Assembly: GCA_038229715.1 (NCBI GenBank)
Contig: JBBROD010000001.1
Coordinates: 32,513-96,512 of the forward strand
DNA length: 64,000 nucleotides
Direction of reading: 5' to 3'
Source of the DNA: JANMES01 sp038229715
Lineage (GTDB): Bacteria; Planctomycetota; Phycisphaerae; Tepidisphaerales; Tepidisphaeraceae
Part shown: positions 32,952 through 42,194 of the stretch, piece by piece
Numbering within the stretch: position 1 is the first letter of the stretch
How the letters are laid out: each line of letters begins with the position of its first letter
Notes under the pieces: generated by a model
Seen by the model: only the letters and a program-made list of their open reading frames with translations
Database searches by the model: none
Told to the model about the DNA's origin: nothing
Position numbers and translations under genes: made by a program

Positions 32952-34217
32952 TCAGAACGGCATTTTTTTATCGAGCAGGTGATAGCGGAGCATGGAGAGC
33001 GCCATTTTGGCGCTGCGATCACGGACCATCTCGCGATCGCCGGGGAAATTGAACGTGCGGGTCACGGCTTGTACGGTTCGGTCCGGCGCTTGGAACGCCA
33101 TGCCGATGCAGACCGTTCCCACAGGCTTGGCCGGTGAGCCGCCGTCGGGGCCGGCGATGCCGCTGATGCTGATCGCGACGTGCGACTTCGCCAGCCGCAG
33201 GGCGGCTCTGGCCATTGCTTCTACGACGTTTTCGCTGACCGCGCCGTAGAGGTTGATCACCTCCATGCTCACGCCCAGGCGCTCGTATTTGGCTTGGTTG
33301 GAGTAGGTGACGAAGCCGGTCTTGAAGTAGGCGCTGGAGCCGGGGATATCGGTCAGCGTTTTCGCCAGCAGTCCGCCGGTACAGCTCTCGGCGGTTGCGA
33401 TCTGAATGCGTTTTTGTTTCAAAAGGTCCGCCACCACGTCGGCCAGTGATGTTTCGTTCTCGCTGAAGATCACGTCGCCTAGTTTGGCTCGGCAGGCTTC
33501 TTCGGTCTGCTGCATTTCGTGCTCGGCGCGTTCGAGTGAATCGAATCGTGCATTCAGCCGCAATGAAACCATCCCGCTGGCGACGGTCGTGCCGACCGAC
33601 GGATTGCGCCCGCGCTTCATGAGATCGCCCAACTGCTCGGCCACCCAGCTCTCGCCAAGGCCGAACGTGTTGAGCTTCTTCTGCAGGATCACTGCGCCGC
33701 CGGCCAGCGGTTTGACGTACGGGCGGATGTGGGCTTCAAACATCGCCTTCATTTCCTTAGGCACGCCGGGGACGGAGAAAAGCTCGCATTGGCCGATCGC
33801 CGCCCGGATGCCCGCCGCCGTGCCGGCTGGGTTGTCGAGCATCGTGGCGCCGCGCGGAATCATCGCCTGAATCTTGTTCGTCTCGGGCATTTTGCGTCCG
33901 CGGGCTTTGAAGAATTCGTCAAGCCTAGCCATCCACGCGTCGCTCAACTCCAGCGGGGCGTTCAGCACGTTGCCGAGCGCCTGGCGGGTCAGGTCGTCTT
34001 CGGTCGGGCCGATGCCGCCGGAGATCAGCAGTAGATCGACACTGCCGGCCGCTTCGCGGATGGCGGCTTCGATCATCGGTTGGTCGTCGCCGACGGTTTT
34101 GTGCGCGAGGATATCGCACCCAATGCTGCTGAGCTGCGCGCTGATCCAAGCGGAGTTGGTATCCACGGTCTGGCCGAGAACCAGTTCGTCGCCGACGGAA
34201 AGGATGAAGGCTTTCAT
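32952..34217 (-). CDS. cinA: CinA-family protein (nicotinamide-nucleotide amidohydrolase)
   Basis: The 421 residues contain an N-terminal MoCF-like COG1058 domain (GDELVLGQTVDTNSAWIS, then ISGGIGPTEDDLT) and a C-terminal CinA deamidase domain (TAESCTGGLLAKTL, then SNQAKYERLGV). Family members recycle nicotinamide mononucleotide for NAD, and are sometimes linked to competence. The start at 34217 (MKAFILSVGDELVLG) is set by homology; an upstream extension would be repeat sequence. Confidence 0.93.
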   Translation of the reverse strand: MKAFILSVGDELVLGQTVDTNSAWISAQLSSIGCDILAHKTVGDDQPMIEAAIREAAGSVDLLLISGGIGPTEDDLTRQALGNVLNAPLELSDAWMARLDEFFKARGRKMPETNKIQAMIPRGATMLDNPAGTAAGIRAAIGQCELFSVPGVPKEMKAMFEAHIRPYVKPLAGGAVILQKKLNTFGLGESWVAEQLGDLMKRGRNPSVGTTVASGMVSLRLNARFDSLERAEHEMQQTEEACRAKLGDVIFSENETSLADVVADLLKQKRIQIATAESCTGGLLAKTLTDIPGSSAYFKTGFVTYSNQAKYERLGVSMEVINLYGAVSENVVEAMARAALRLAKSHVAISISGIAGPDGGSPAKPVGTVCIGMAFQAPDRTVQAVTRTFNFPGDREMVRDRSAKMALSMLRYHLLDKKMPF

Positions 34218-34229
34218 GGGAGAGATATT

Positions 34230-34387
34230 ATACGGACTTCCTTTAATTCTGGCGCATCCAGCGCCGTCATTCTGAGGTACTCCGAAGAATCTCGGCATGC
34301 GAGAACCGCTCGATTACCTAGATTCTTCGGAGTACCTCAGAATGACGATCTGCGTCGGATGGCGCGGGAATTAAATCAAATCCGTAT
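34230..34387. repeat. MITE-like element, family A, copy 2
   Basis: Arms ATACGGACTTCCTTTAATTC and GAATTAAATCAAATCCGTAT, with the central hairpin at 34265-34347. About 80 percent identical by eye to the element at 26-183. It lies between cinA and the transglutaminase operon, ending 8 bp from the latter's stop. Confidence 0.8.
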
Positions 34388-34394
34388 CTGGCGA

Positions 34395-36749
34395 TCAGCC
34401 GGCCGATTGCCCGTCGGCCGGAGTGGACAGGTCTTGCTGGAGTTTCTGAATCACATTGCCGAGCAATCGCTGCCGCGGCCCGGTCAATTCGCGCCGGCCG
34501 TAGCGGATGTGGTAGAAGATGCCCGTCAGCCGGCGGATCGTGCGGAACGCTTCGTTCGGCAGGTACGCCAGTGATTCTGAAAACTCCAAAGGCGTCAGAT
34601 GGTTGGGGCGCACGATCTGGTGTCGCTCCAGCAATCGCATCAGGTCGTCATAAAAGCCCAACTGGCGCGCGAGTTTGAACTGATCGCTGGCCGGTAAATT
34701 ATCCAAGCCGATACGGGCGGCCCGGCGGCGCAGGCGCCATTTCTCCACTACGAACCACGCAACTGCCACGATCAACACGATCAGAATCAGCCCCATAAAT
34801 GCTGACAGCAGTTGCGACGAGATGATGAACAATCCGCCGAACTGAAGCCATTCGTGGACGCTCTTGGCCGCACCACTGCCTTGGATGGCGGTGTTAGTCA
34901 GCCGGCTGTTGAGGTTGGCGACGAGGTTCTCGCGGTTGTCGTTATCGTACGCCACCACGTTCTGCTGCCAGCCGAATTCAAGGTAGTTGAAAGCATGTTT
35001 GACCTTCTGCCACAGGCTGGCGATCGCCGTCGGCGGCGGAGAGGATCGGCCGCTCGTGGGGTCGTATGTCAACCAGCCGCGCTGGGTGAGCACTTCCACC
35101 CATGCGTGGGCGTGCGATTGGCGAACCATGTACTGGTGAGCGAGGGTGTTGTATTCATCGCACTTAAACCCGGCGACCACCCGCGCCTGCATCCCCAAAC
35201 TCTGACAAAGCAGCGTCATCGCACCGGCGAAATACTCGCAGTGCCCGCGACGGCCTTGATCGGAAAGGAACCACGCCATCGGATCCTGCCCGGCCAGGCG
35301 TTTGGTATCGGTCAGGTCGAGCGTGTAAGTGAATTGCGTCTGCAGGTGACGCTCGATGGCGGCGGCGATTTGTTCGTCGAGATCGGTGACTTCCGCCGAC
35401 TGGTCGCGCTTAGAGGCCAGGCCGTTGGTTACTTCGGGGCGCATGGCATAGGCGGCGATGGACGGATCGATGACCGAGCGACGGCGGAATCGCCCGCGAC
35501 CGCGGAGTCCTAAGTCCGGGCGCTGCTCCATACCGCTTTCCTGCGCGAGGCGATCGCGCATTTCCCGCCATAGCGTCCACGCCTGCGCCGGGGTGCGTGT
35601 GTTCGATGGATCGAGCGTACCCCGCGACAGCACGGTGTAGGTGATTTGCGAGTTGATCGGCTCGATCACCTGCAGGATCTCGTCGCTCATGCTCTGGCGA
35701 ATCGACAGATCGCTTTCGCTGGCGACGGAATAAGCGCCCGCCATTGCGAACAAGGCAGCCGTGCCGGTCGGCTTCAGGCGGATCGTCTGCTTCCAGACGG
35801 CAGGCCCGGCTCCATAGGTAGGCGATTGCCAGGCCGTACTCGTCCCGACTCGTTCAGATGTGTTTGAAATCGACAACACGCGCGACCGCGACCACTGCCA
35901 TTGGGCGTCCTGGTCGTCGCCGTTGTAGATGTCGAATGTCGTTCCGCGCAACAGCAGCAGCTGAGTGCCTTCGACCGGTTTGCCGTCCTTCTCCAACTGC
36001 ACCCAGGCGACTTCCGCAGTATTCTGCGTGATCGCGGCGATGCGCTGAAAGCTCATCTCATCGTTAAACCCGGTGAGCGACTGGGCCGGGCTCATCTGCA
36101 TCGGCCCGAGCATCCCCTGCCCCATGCCGCGCGGGAAAAACAGAAACACCAGCACCGCCGTCACCACCGCCGCCGACGAAACCAGTACCGTCAGGCGTCG
36201 CATGGAACGTGAAAGGTTCCGCTGATCCTGTCGCAGCGTGAGTTCGGTGCGCACGCTATCGGGCAACGCCATGGCGAATCGGGCGTGTTCGGTATCCACC
36301 TTCAAGTGGAACAGCAGACAGCAGTACAGGGAGAGAAACAGGTACGAGATCAGGATCAGGCCGAACAACAGACTGGCGGTGTTGATCGACGCCGCCACCA
36401 TCAGCAGCAGGCTGAGCACCAGCAGCTGCGCATAATCGCGATTGGCCCGCTGCTCGTAGAGTTTCACGAGTTGCAGGAAAACCAGAAACTGGCCGATCAC
36501 GAGGATCGCTGTCTGCCGGGTGCCCATCACCTGCGTGCCGGCCCAGGTAAGGCACAAAAGCGTTGCCAGATTCGCAAGCCACCGCGGCAGGGGGGCGAAC
36601 CGGCCCGTCCGCACCATCCATGCGTTCAATAGCACCAGCGCGACGGGGAATATGAAAAACCCAATCGATTCAGCCGCCATCGCGTAGCCGATAAAGCCCA
36701 TCAGCACGAGGACGTAAAGAGTCGGTTTGAACTGGCGAATGTCGTACAT
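34395..36749 (-). CDS. TgpA-type membrane transglutaminase-like protein
   Basis: 784 residues. The N-terminal 210 hold six or so membrane helices, followed by an extracytoplasmic region. The transglutaminase core has Cys in GRRGHCEYFAGAMTLLCQSL, His in QSHAHAWVEVLTQRG and Asp in YDPTSG. A further helix (IISSQLLSAFMGLILIVLIV) precedes a cytoplasmic C-terminal DUF4129-like domain. Last gene of the moxR-DUF58-tgpA operon, 11 nt after the DUF58 gene. Such operons are widespread; the enzyme's substrate is unknown. Confidence 0.9.
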   Translation of the reverse strand: MYDIRQFKPTLYVLVLMGFIGYAMAAESIGFFIFPVALVLLNAWMVRTGRFAPLPRWLANLATLLCLTWAGTQVMGTRQTAILVIGQFLVFLQLVKLYEQRANRDYAQLLVLSLLLMVAASINTASLLFGLILISYLFLSLYCCLLFHLKVDTEHARFAMALPDSVRTELTLRQDQRNLSRSMRRLTVLVSSAAVVTAVLVFLFFPRGMGQGMLGPMQMSPAQSLTGFNDEMSFQRIAAITQNTAEVAWVQLEKDGKPVEGTQLLLLRGTTFDIYNGDDQDAQWQWSRSRVLSISNTSERVGTSTAWQSPTYGAGPAVWKQTIRLKPTGTAALFAMAGAYSVASESDLSIRQSMSDEILQVIEPINSQITYTVLSRGTLDPSNTRTPAQAWTLWREMRDRLAQESGMEQRPDLGLRGRGRFRRRSVIDPSIAAYAMRPEVTNGLASKRDQSAEVTDLDEQIAAAIERHLQTQFTYTLDLTDTKRLAGQDPMAWFLSDQGRRGHCEYFAGAMTLLCQSLGMQARVVAGFKCDEYNTLAHQYMVRQSHAHAWVEVLTQRGWLTYDPTSGRSSPPPTAIASLWQKVKHAFNYLEFGWQQNVVAYDNDNRENLVANLNSRLTNTAIQGSGAAKSVHEWLQFGGLFIISSQLLSAFMGLILIVLIVAVAWFVVEKWRLRRRAARIGLDNLPASDQFKLARQLGFYDDLMRLLERHQIVRPNHLTPLEFSESLAYLPNEAFRTIRRLTGIFYHIRYGRRELTGPRQRLLGNVIQKLQQDLSTPADGQSAG

Positions 36750-36760
36750 AACGCGATGAG

Positions 36761-37984
36761 CTAATCTTTAAGTTTAGGCTGCTGATTGGCCGGCATGCAG
36801 GTAGTGAAATCGACGCTTTTATTGAACCGGAACCACGCTTTGTTCTGCATTGACGTGGCCGACACGATCACGATGGATGACCGCACGCGGTCGCCGAGGC
36901 TCATGGAAATCGATCCCGGGGTGAACACCACGCCGGTGGTGGACGATTCCAGAAGCGGGTGGGCTTCGTCCATCAGTTTGGTGATCGGTTGCTGGGTATT
37001 CTTCGGCAGCTTTGCCAAGGTTGCCAGGACATCAACCCGGTGGCGCTTCCCGCGCTCCGGCGGGAAAGAAATCCAGCCGTTCGACCAAGCGACGAGCCCG
37101 ACGAGCAGACCGTCGTCGATCGCCTGGCTCGCCAGCGACGCCGCCATCGCGATTGTCTGCTCGACATTGGCGTAGGAGTCGGGTTCCTCATTCGCCAAGT
37201 ATGTATCGACCATCAGTACAAGTCTCGGCGGGGAAACTTGCGTCATTTCCTTGCTCACCAGAACGCCGGAACGGGTGCTGCGTCGCCAGTAGATGAGACG
37301 GGTGTTTTCGCCGCGACGGTATTCCTTCACGCCGTAGAACTCGTCCATCCCGCCGTACTTGGGACGCATGACCGAGCCGGTATTCTCGGCGGACTTGCAG
37401 AGCTGCATCAGTCGAGGATCGACTTTGGCAAGCGGAGGGAAGATGATCAGCGAATCCTTCGTTTTGCGTTCAATCGCCCGTTTGATAAAGCCGAACGGAA
37501 AGCTGGTGCTCACCTGGTGCCGGTCCAGTTCGTGCAAGCCGCGGCGCTTGGGGAGCAGTTCTGTCGGCACGGATGCGGTCATTCGCCCGGCAGCGTGGAG
37601 CATGTAGCTCATCGGCTGCTTGGTAAAACCCTCGGCCCCGTCGAGTTCGGCGATCGTGACCGATACGCTCGGCCAGAATTTTTTCAGGTTCTCAAACTGA
37701 TATGTGACGGTGACGGTTTGTCCCACCTCTGTGTTCTCGGGAAGGACGCGATGAATCGCCAGCTTCTTCAACACCAGTCGACTGATGACGCCGCTAATGA
37801 GCAGGATTCCGATCATCAACCCGAACACGCCGAACAACAGGTTCGCCTGACTGTTAATCGCGGCCAAGCCCATGAACATCATCATCGAACAGTAGATTAG
37901 CCCGGTGACGGAAAAGTCGAGAGACGGTTTGCGGTGAACCACCGTGGTTGTGCGATCAGTCGGATTGCGTCGATGTTTGGCCAT
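36761..37984 (-). CDS. DUF58 domain protein
   Basis: 407 residues with two adjacent membrane helices (SVTGLIYCSMMMFMGLAAI and LLFGVFGLMIGILLISGVIS), a beta domain, and the DUF58 core GVKEYRRGENTRLIYWRRST followed by a VWA-like part (RLVLMVDTYLANEEPDSYA). The start at 37984 (MAKHRRNPTDR) is chosen because the upstream frame has no homology. Middle gene of the moxR operon; the partner MoxR ATPase probably remodels this protein. Confidence 0.9.
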   Translation of the reverse strand: MAKHRRNPTDRTTTVVHRKPSLDFSVTGLIYCSMMMFMGLAAINSQANLLFGVFGLMIGILLISGVISRLVLKKLAIHRVLPENTEVGQTVTVTYQFENLKKFWPSVSVTIAELDGAEGFTKQPMSYMLHAAGRMTASVPTELLPKRRGLHELDRHQVSTSFPFGFIKRAIERKTKDSLIIFPPLAKVDPRLMQLCKSAENTGSVMRPKYGGMDEFYGVKEYRRGENTRLIYWRRSTRSGVLVSKEMTQVSPPRLVLMVDTYLANEEPDSYANVEQTIAMAASLASQAIDDGLLVGLVAWSNGWISFPPERGKRHRVDVLATLAKLPKNTQQPITKLMDEAHPLLESSTTGVVFTPGSISMSLGDRVRSSIVIVSATSMQNKAWFRFNKSVDFTTCMPANQQPKLKD

Positions 37985-38118
37985 ACAACCCCGAAACAAA
38001 GAACATGTCAACTCGCGTTCCACAGGTCGGCGAACTCGCGGACGTGTCCTTAACCCTTTGCGGAACTCACAGGTTTCGGAGTACCGCGATCCGTGGCACT
38101 CGGCGATAGTCGTCCGCG

Positions 38119-39051
38119 TCAGCGTGGCGCGGCGATCCTGTCGAGAATCGACTGCAGCACGCCACCCGTGGTGTTGGAGTCTCCGTTGTGCAGGTACGTT
38201 TTGCTGATTACACGGTGAGCACACACCGGCAGGAATAAACCTTTCACGTCATCGGGGATGACATAATCCCGCCCCGCGAGGGCGGCCGACGCCTGACAAG
38301 CTTGCGTGAGCGCTAATGCGCCGCGGGGCGATACGCCCAAGTGCAGGCCGTCGTCGTGGCGCGTCATCTCGACCAAGTCCAGGATGTAATCAACGATCGC
38401 GCGATCCATCTTCACAGTGGGAACGATGTCCTGCATCTGGATGATCTCTTGCCCCGTCATGACCGGCTTGAGATTGTCCAGCACGCTGCGGCCTGGCTGG
38501 GTGGTGAGAATCTGGAACTCCGCCCGACGCTCGGGATAGCCGACCGACACGCGGAGGATGAATCGGTCGAGCTGGTTCTCAGGCAGATGATAAGTGCCCT
38601 CGAATTCAAACGGATTTTGCGTCGCCACCACCATGAACGGCCGCTGTAGCGGCATCGTGACGTTTTCAACGCTGACCTGCTCCTCGCTCATCGCCTCGAG
38701 CAAGGCGGATTGCGTTCGAGGCGTCGTGCGGTTGATTTCATCGGCCAACACGATGTTGGCAAAGATCGGCCCGGGCTTGAATTCGAACGTGTGAGTGTTT
38801 TGATTGAAGATCGAAACGCCCAAAACATCGCCGGGGAGCAGGTCGGGCGTCAGCTGGATTCGGCTGAACTTGCAGTCGATGCTTTTGGCTAGCGAGCGGG
38901 CGAGCACGGTCTTTCCCACGCCGGGCACGTCTTCGATCAGCACGTGACCGCGCGCGACAAGGCCGATCAGTAGCAAATCAACTGCTCTATCGGGGCCATG
39001 GAAAACGGTCTTGATGTTCGTTCGGAGTCGATCCAGAGGTTGCTGAAGCAC
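38119..39051 (-). CDS. MoxR-family AAA+ ATPase
   Basis: 310 residues. Walker A EDVPGVGKTVLARSLAKS, Walker B IVLADEINRTTPRTQSALLE and the sensor region VATQNPFEFEGTYHLPE are intact. MoxR ATPases act as chaperones for VWA/DUF58 partners. First gene of the operon with the DUF58 and transglutaminase proteins; a gap of about 134 bp follows before the DUF58 gene. Confidence 0.94.
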   Translation of the reverse strand: MLQQPLDRLRTNIKTVFHGPDRAVDLLLIGLVARGHVLIEDVPGVGKTVLARSLAKSIDCKFSRIQLTPDLLPGDVLGVSIFNQNTHTFEFKPGPIFANIVLADEINRTTPRTQSALLEAMSEEQVSVENVTMPLQRPFMVVATQNPFEFEGTYHLPENQLDRFILRVSVGYPERRAEFQILTTQPGRSVLDNLKPVMTGQEIIQMQDIVPTVKMDRAIVDYILDLVEMTRHDDGLHLGVSPRGALALTQACQASAALAGRDYVIPDDVKGLFLPVCAHRVISKTYLHNGDSNTTGGVLQSILDRIAAPR

Positions 39052-39137
39052 GCGTCACCTTATACGTCTTCCATCTGCCGTTCGGTCAATTTAACGGTCC
39101 GCATTCTAGCAGCGGCAGGGGGGAAGTACACGGCTTA

Positions 39138-39938
39138 TTATTGTCGTTGGAATAAGGTGTTATCTTTCGGGCCAAACCAACCCAAATGCATTGATTGATT
39201 GTCCGCCCCGTAGACGTTCGGGCCCGGGTAAGTCCATTCGAACTTCTCGCTGGTCACGTGCCCATCCGCCCAGGCGATGTTGGCGCGGTCGCGGTGACGG
39301 AATTGGATCGACGGGGAATTCGGTCCCCACACCGTGACCGGCGGTTCGGCGAAGGAGTATTCGATCTGTCCAGGCGCGCCCATCGCGGTGTCCGCAAACG
39401 CGATCTTCTCGCTCGCCCGCCTGATCTGCGTCAGCTTCGCCGCAACGTTCCCGATCTGCAGATCCCACTGAAGAGGCCCGAGTGTGTTGGCCAGCGCTTG
39501 CAAAGAGGGTTCGTCCGATCCGCTGCCGATGTAGTGGTTGTTGTAACCGTACCCACCGCAGGCTGACTCAAACCCCGCCGGGCTGAAATCGAAGCTCGGG
39601 CAACGCTTCACCGACGCGGTTTGCAGATATTTCAGCAAAGGCGACGCTGCAAAATCAAACGGCTGACTGCCGCTCGTCCGCGTGCCATGCCATCGCGCGT
39701 TGTTCTGCGTGTAATAAAACAGATGCGCCGGCGGCCAATAGCTGTGGTTGTCTTGCGCGTACTGCATCGATGAAATCGCCAGTTGCCGGATATTGCTCGC
39801 GCATGCCGCCGACTGCGACTGCTGCCTCGCCGCGTTGAGTGACGGCAGTAAAATGCCGATCAGGATCGCGATGATACCGATAACCACCAGTAACTCGACA
39901 AGCGTGAAGGCTCGTGTTTTGTTCATGGTAGAAACCAT
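39138..39938 (-). CDS. DUF1559-type prepilin-like protein, third gene of the B12-riboswitch operon
   Basis: A type IV prepilin N-terminus (TRAFTLVELLVVIGIIAILI, cleavage expected before the Phe) is followed by a globular pseudopilin domain. The H-X9-DG motif typical of planctomycetes (RHRDRANIAWADGHV) lies near the C-terminus. The start codon at 39938 is 3 nt after the upstream gene's stop; MNKTRAF at 39926 is an alternative start. Cysteine pair C43/C120-type spacing suggests a disulfide. Its place in this operon implies surface assembly or export linked to cobalamin status; this is inference. Confidence 0.88.
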   Translation of the reverse strand: MVSTMNKTRAFTLVELLVVIGIIAILIGILLPSLNAARQQSQSAACASNIRQLAISSMQYAQDNHSYWPPAHLFYYTQNNARWHGTRTSGSQPFDFAASPLLKYLQTASVKRCPSFDFSPAGFESACGGYGYNNHYIGSGSDEPSLQALANTLGPLQWDLQIGNVAAKLTQIRRASEKIAFADTAMGAPGQIEYSFAEPPVTVWGPNSPSIQFRHRDRANIAWADGHVTSEKFEWTYPGPNVYGADNQSMHLGWFGPKDNTLFQRQ

Positions 39939-39941
39939 TTG

Positions 39942-40874
39942 TTAATCACCGAGACGCGGAGGTACGGAGAAGAGAAGCGGGCAGTATTGTTTTCTCTGTG
40001 CTTCCGTGTCGATGTTGTTGAATTTCCGCTTTCGCCTGCTCAATGCCCATCCGATTCCCGTTAGTGCAACGGTCGACACACCCGGTTCCGGCGTCACGCT
40101 CACGCCGTGGATCACCGCCACCGAGTCGATATCCGATCCGCCGGAGCCGAAACCGGTGGGGTCGTAGATCGGATTGTTCGAACTGTCGAGTACCGTGCCG
40201 TCGCCGAGTACGTCTATCAGCCGGACGTAGCGGATCGCGTTGAGATCGACCTGGCCGCCGAGCACAAGTGTGTTGGATCCGAGGGTTGAGAGATCGAACG
40301 CGTCACCACCCGCTAACTCCGGGTCGAATGGATCGATGCTATTGGTGTTGACGTTCGCCAGCACCTCATGCACACCGGCGAAGCCGGACACGTTGGCCGG
40401 GTTGATCGTGCCGAACCCGCCGACGCCGCTTGGCGTGAGCGAGAGCGTTGGGAATCGAGCGAAATCCGTTCCGTTGGAGGATACTTCGACAAAGACCAAT
40501 TCCGCGAACGATTTAGTCGTGTCGCTGTTGGCGTAAAACGCATTTTCGAACACGATGAAATCTGCACCAGCGCCATTGGTGATGGTGCGGGTTGCATCGG
40601 CGGTGTTAAAGCCGAGCGTGATCTGGCCACCAACGCCGAGGTTCAGCACGTGAGTGCTTCCGCCGGGATTTCCGCTGGGGCCGCCGAGGATGTCGTTGGT
40701 GTCTTGAAAGCCGGTCTGCAGCGACGTGCCGAGCGTGCGAGCCGTGATCTGCGACGCGTAAAAATGATCCGCGTGCGCGACCGGCGACAGCAGGGCGAAA
40801 AACCCTGCCGCCGCCAGAATCGCAGCGCCACGGAGAACTTCGCACGATCGCAGTAAATGTGCGATCGCGTTCAT
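39942..40874 (-). CDS. PEP-CTERM surface protein with a DFIVFENAF domain, second gene of the B12-riboswitch operon
   Basis: Signal peptide to about residue 35 (AAGFFALLSPVAHA, then DHF). The beta-rich body contains GGQITLGFN, GADFIVFENAF (residues 103-113) and VEVSSNGTDFARFP, a pattern I know from PEP-CTERM and related surface proteins of unknown role. The C-terminal sorting signal VTPEPG, a hydrophobic stretch and SRRKRK follow. The last 25 residues are encoded by a CCGAGACGCGGAGG-type repeat. The start overlaps the stop of the beta-propeller gene (ATGA), giving translational coupling. I infer a joint surface function in cobalamin capture. Confidence 0.85.
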   Translation of the reverse strand: MNAIAHLLRSCEVLRGAAILAAAGFFALLSPVAHADHFYASQITARTLGTSLQTGFQDTNDILGGPSGNPGGSTHVLNLGVGGQITLGFNTADATRTITNGAGADFIVFENAFYANSDTTKSFAELVFVEVSSNGTDFARFPTLSLTPSGVGGFGTINPANVSGFAGVHEVLANVNTNSIDPFDPELAGGDAFDLSTLGSNTLVLGGQVDLNAIRYVRLIDVLGDGTVLDSSNNPIYDPTGFGSGGSDIDSVAVIHGVSVTPEPGVSTVALTGIGWALSRRKRKFNNIDTEAQRKQYCPLLFSVPPRLGD

Positions 40875-41947
40875 ACGTTTTTCCTCCGCCGGAGTAGCAG
40901 CATCGCGCCGAGGCTGGTAATCGCGAGCGTGCCTGGCTCGGGGAGGGATTGGATGGCGAACAGCCCGCCTTCACTGGTGAATCCACCGTTGACGATCAAT
41001 GCGCCCGTGAGGGAACTGTTGCCCGGGCCGAAACTTCCGCCGGTATAAGCAATGCCGGTGGGGAATGGGAACGAGCCAGCGCCTTCGGAGAAGACGCCGA
41101 AGGTATCGACGACCGGCGAGCCATCCAATCCCGTGAGGATTTTGATCTCCGCGCCCGTGGTGACGTACGCGAAGCCATTGGCGCCCACGGCGATGCCGTA
41201 CGCACCGCTGGCCTGTCCGCCGACGAGGCTGGCGACGATCGGGCTCGACGGGTTGGTGTCATCATAAATGTACGCGCTGCCGGTGAAGAAGTCGGCCCCG
41301 TTCTGCACGAGCACTGCATTGCCTGCCGCCGTGAAAGCGGTTCCGCCGACGTAGCCGTCGCCGATGTTGCCTTGGATCGCGGATGCGAGCGTCGCGATCG
41401 TGCTGTTGGTGATCACGCCAGCGTTAACGACATTGCCTGAGAGATCGAGCGTGCGGAGGTAATAATCGCCGGAGCCGAAGGACGTGTTGTCCGTTCCGCT
41501 GACGAGCACTTGGTTGCCTTTGACCGCGATGCTCTGAATGCCGTTGAACGTATGATCCGCGAACTTGCTCACCGTGCCGACATTGCCGGCGAAGTCCACC
41601 TTGTACAGCGTGCCGGTCGTGCCGTTCTCGCCGATGAGCAGGGAGTTGTCGCTGGTAAATGCGATGTCGCTGGCGGCGACGAATCCGCCGGCGTTGATGG
41701 TGGCGGTGCCGATCAGTGTTCGCCCGGTTTTCCAGGTATCGAACAGGCTGATTGTCGCAATAGGGCCGCTGTAGCTCACCGTCGCCAGCCGGCCGCTGCT
41801 GCTGACGCCGAACGCTGGCGTATCAATGCCAAGGTTGACCACCTCATACCCGGCCGGCGGGATGAAACTCGCGCTGGCCGTCGCAGCCAGAGAGCCCAAG
41901 GTGGTAAGGAATAGAAACGAACTACGAAATAAAATAGACCGACGCAT
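40871..41947 (-). CDS. PEP-CTERM beta-propeller-like surface protein, first gene after the B12 riboswitch
   Basis: 358 residues. A signal peptide (FLFLTTLGSLAATASA) is followed by repeating four-strand blocks of about 45 residues (SDIAFTSDNSLLIGENG, IQSIAVKGNQVLVSG, YGIAVGANGFAYVTTG), typical of a six- to seven-bladed beta-propeller. The PEP-CTERM sorting tail is LPEPG, a hydrophobic helix and RRRKNV. The start at 41947 has AAGGAA at good spacing. The cobalamin riboswitch lies about 250 nt upstream. In Bacteroides the surface propeller BtuG binds cobalamin; I infer an analogous, PEP-CTERM-anchored role here. Confidence 0.85.
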   Translation of the reverse strand: MRRSILFRSSFLFLTTLGSLAATASASFIPPAGYEVVNLGIDTPAFGVSSSGRLATVSYSGPIATISLFDTWKTGRTLIGTATINAGGFVAASDIAFTSDNSLLIGENGTTGTLYKVDFAGNVGTVSKFADHTFNGIQSIAVKGNQVLVSGTDNTSFGSGDYYLRTLDLSGNVVNAGVITNSTIATLASAIQGNIGDGYVGGTAFTAAGNAVLVQNGADFFTGSAYIYDDTNPSSPIVASLVGGQASGAYGIAVGANGFAYVTTGAEIKILTGLDGSPVVDTFGVFSEGAGSFPFPTGIAYTGGSFGPGNSSLTGALIVNGGFTSEGGLFAIQSLPEPGTLAITSLGAMLLLRRRKNV

Positions 41948-42174
41948 ACAGATTCCTTCCAGCGCCAGGTCGCGTGGCGCGGACAACGACTGCGTCCTGC
42001 GAAAGTTGAATGAGGGAGAAGGTCGGGAAAAACCGGCGAAAGAAATCGTCGCGTTCGCCATCGGAACAAAACGTCCGACGAACCACGCAGCGATCCCAAG
42101 CCTGTCAGCCCGGCCGTCCCATCTCGCGAGGACGCATCCGATTCGCCCCGGCACACGTTGTGCCAAGGTCGTTT

Positions 42175-42194
42175 GTCGAGCGGCAAGGCTCGAC
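42175..42194 (-). promoter_or_regulatory. Hairpin just after the B12 aptamer, possible expression platform
   Basis: GTCGAGC and GCTCGAC pair around a 6-nt loop directly after the aptamer's last conserved bases. No T run follows on the minus strand, so it is not a simple terminator and may be part of the aptamer's closing stem or a switch element. Confidence 0.4.
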
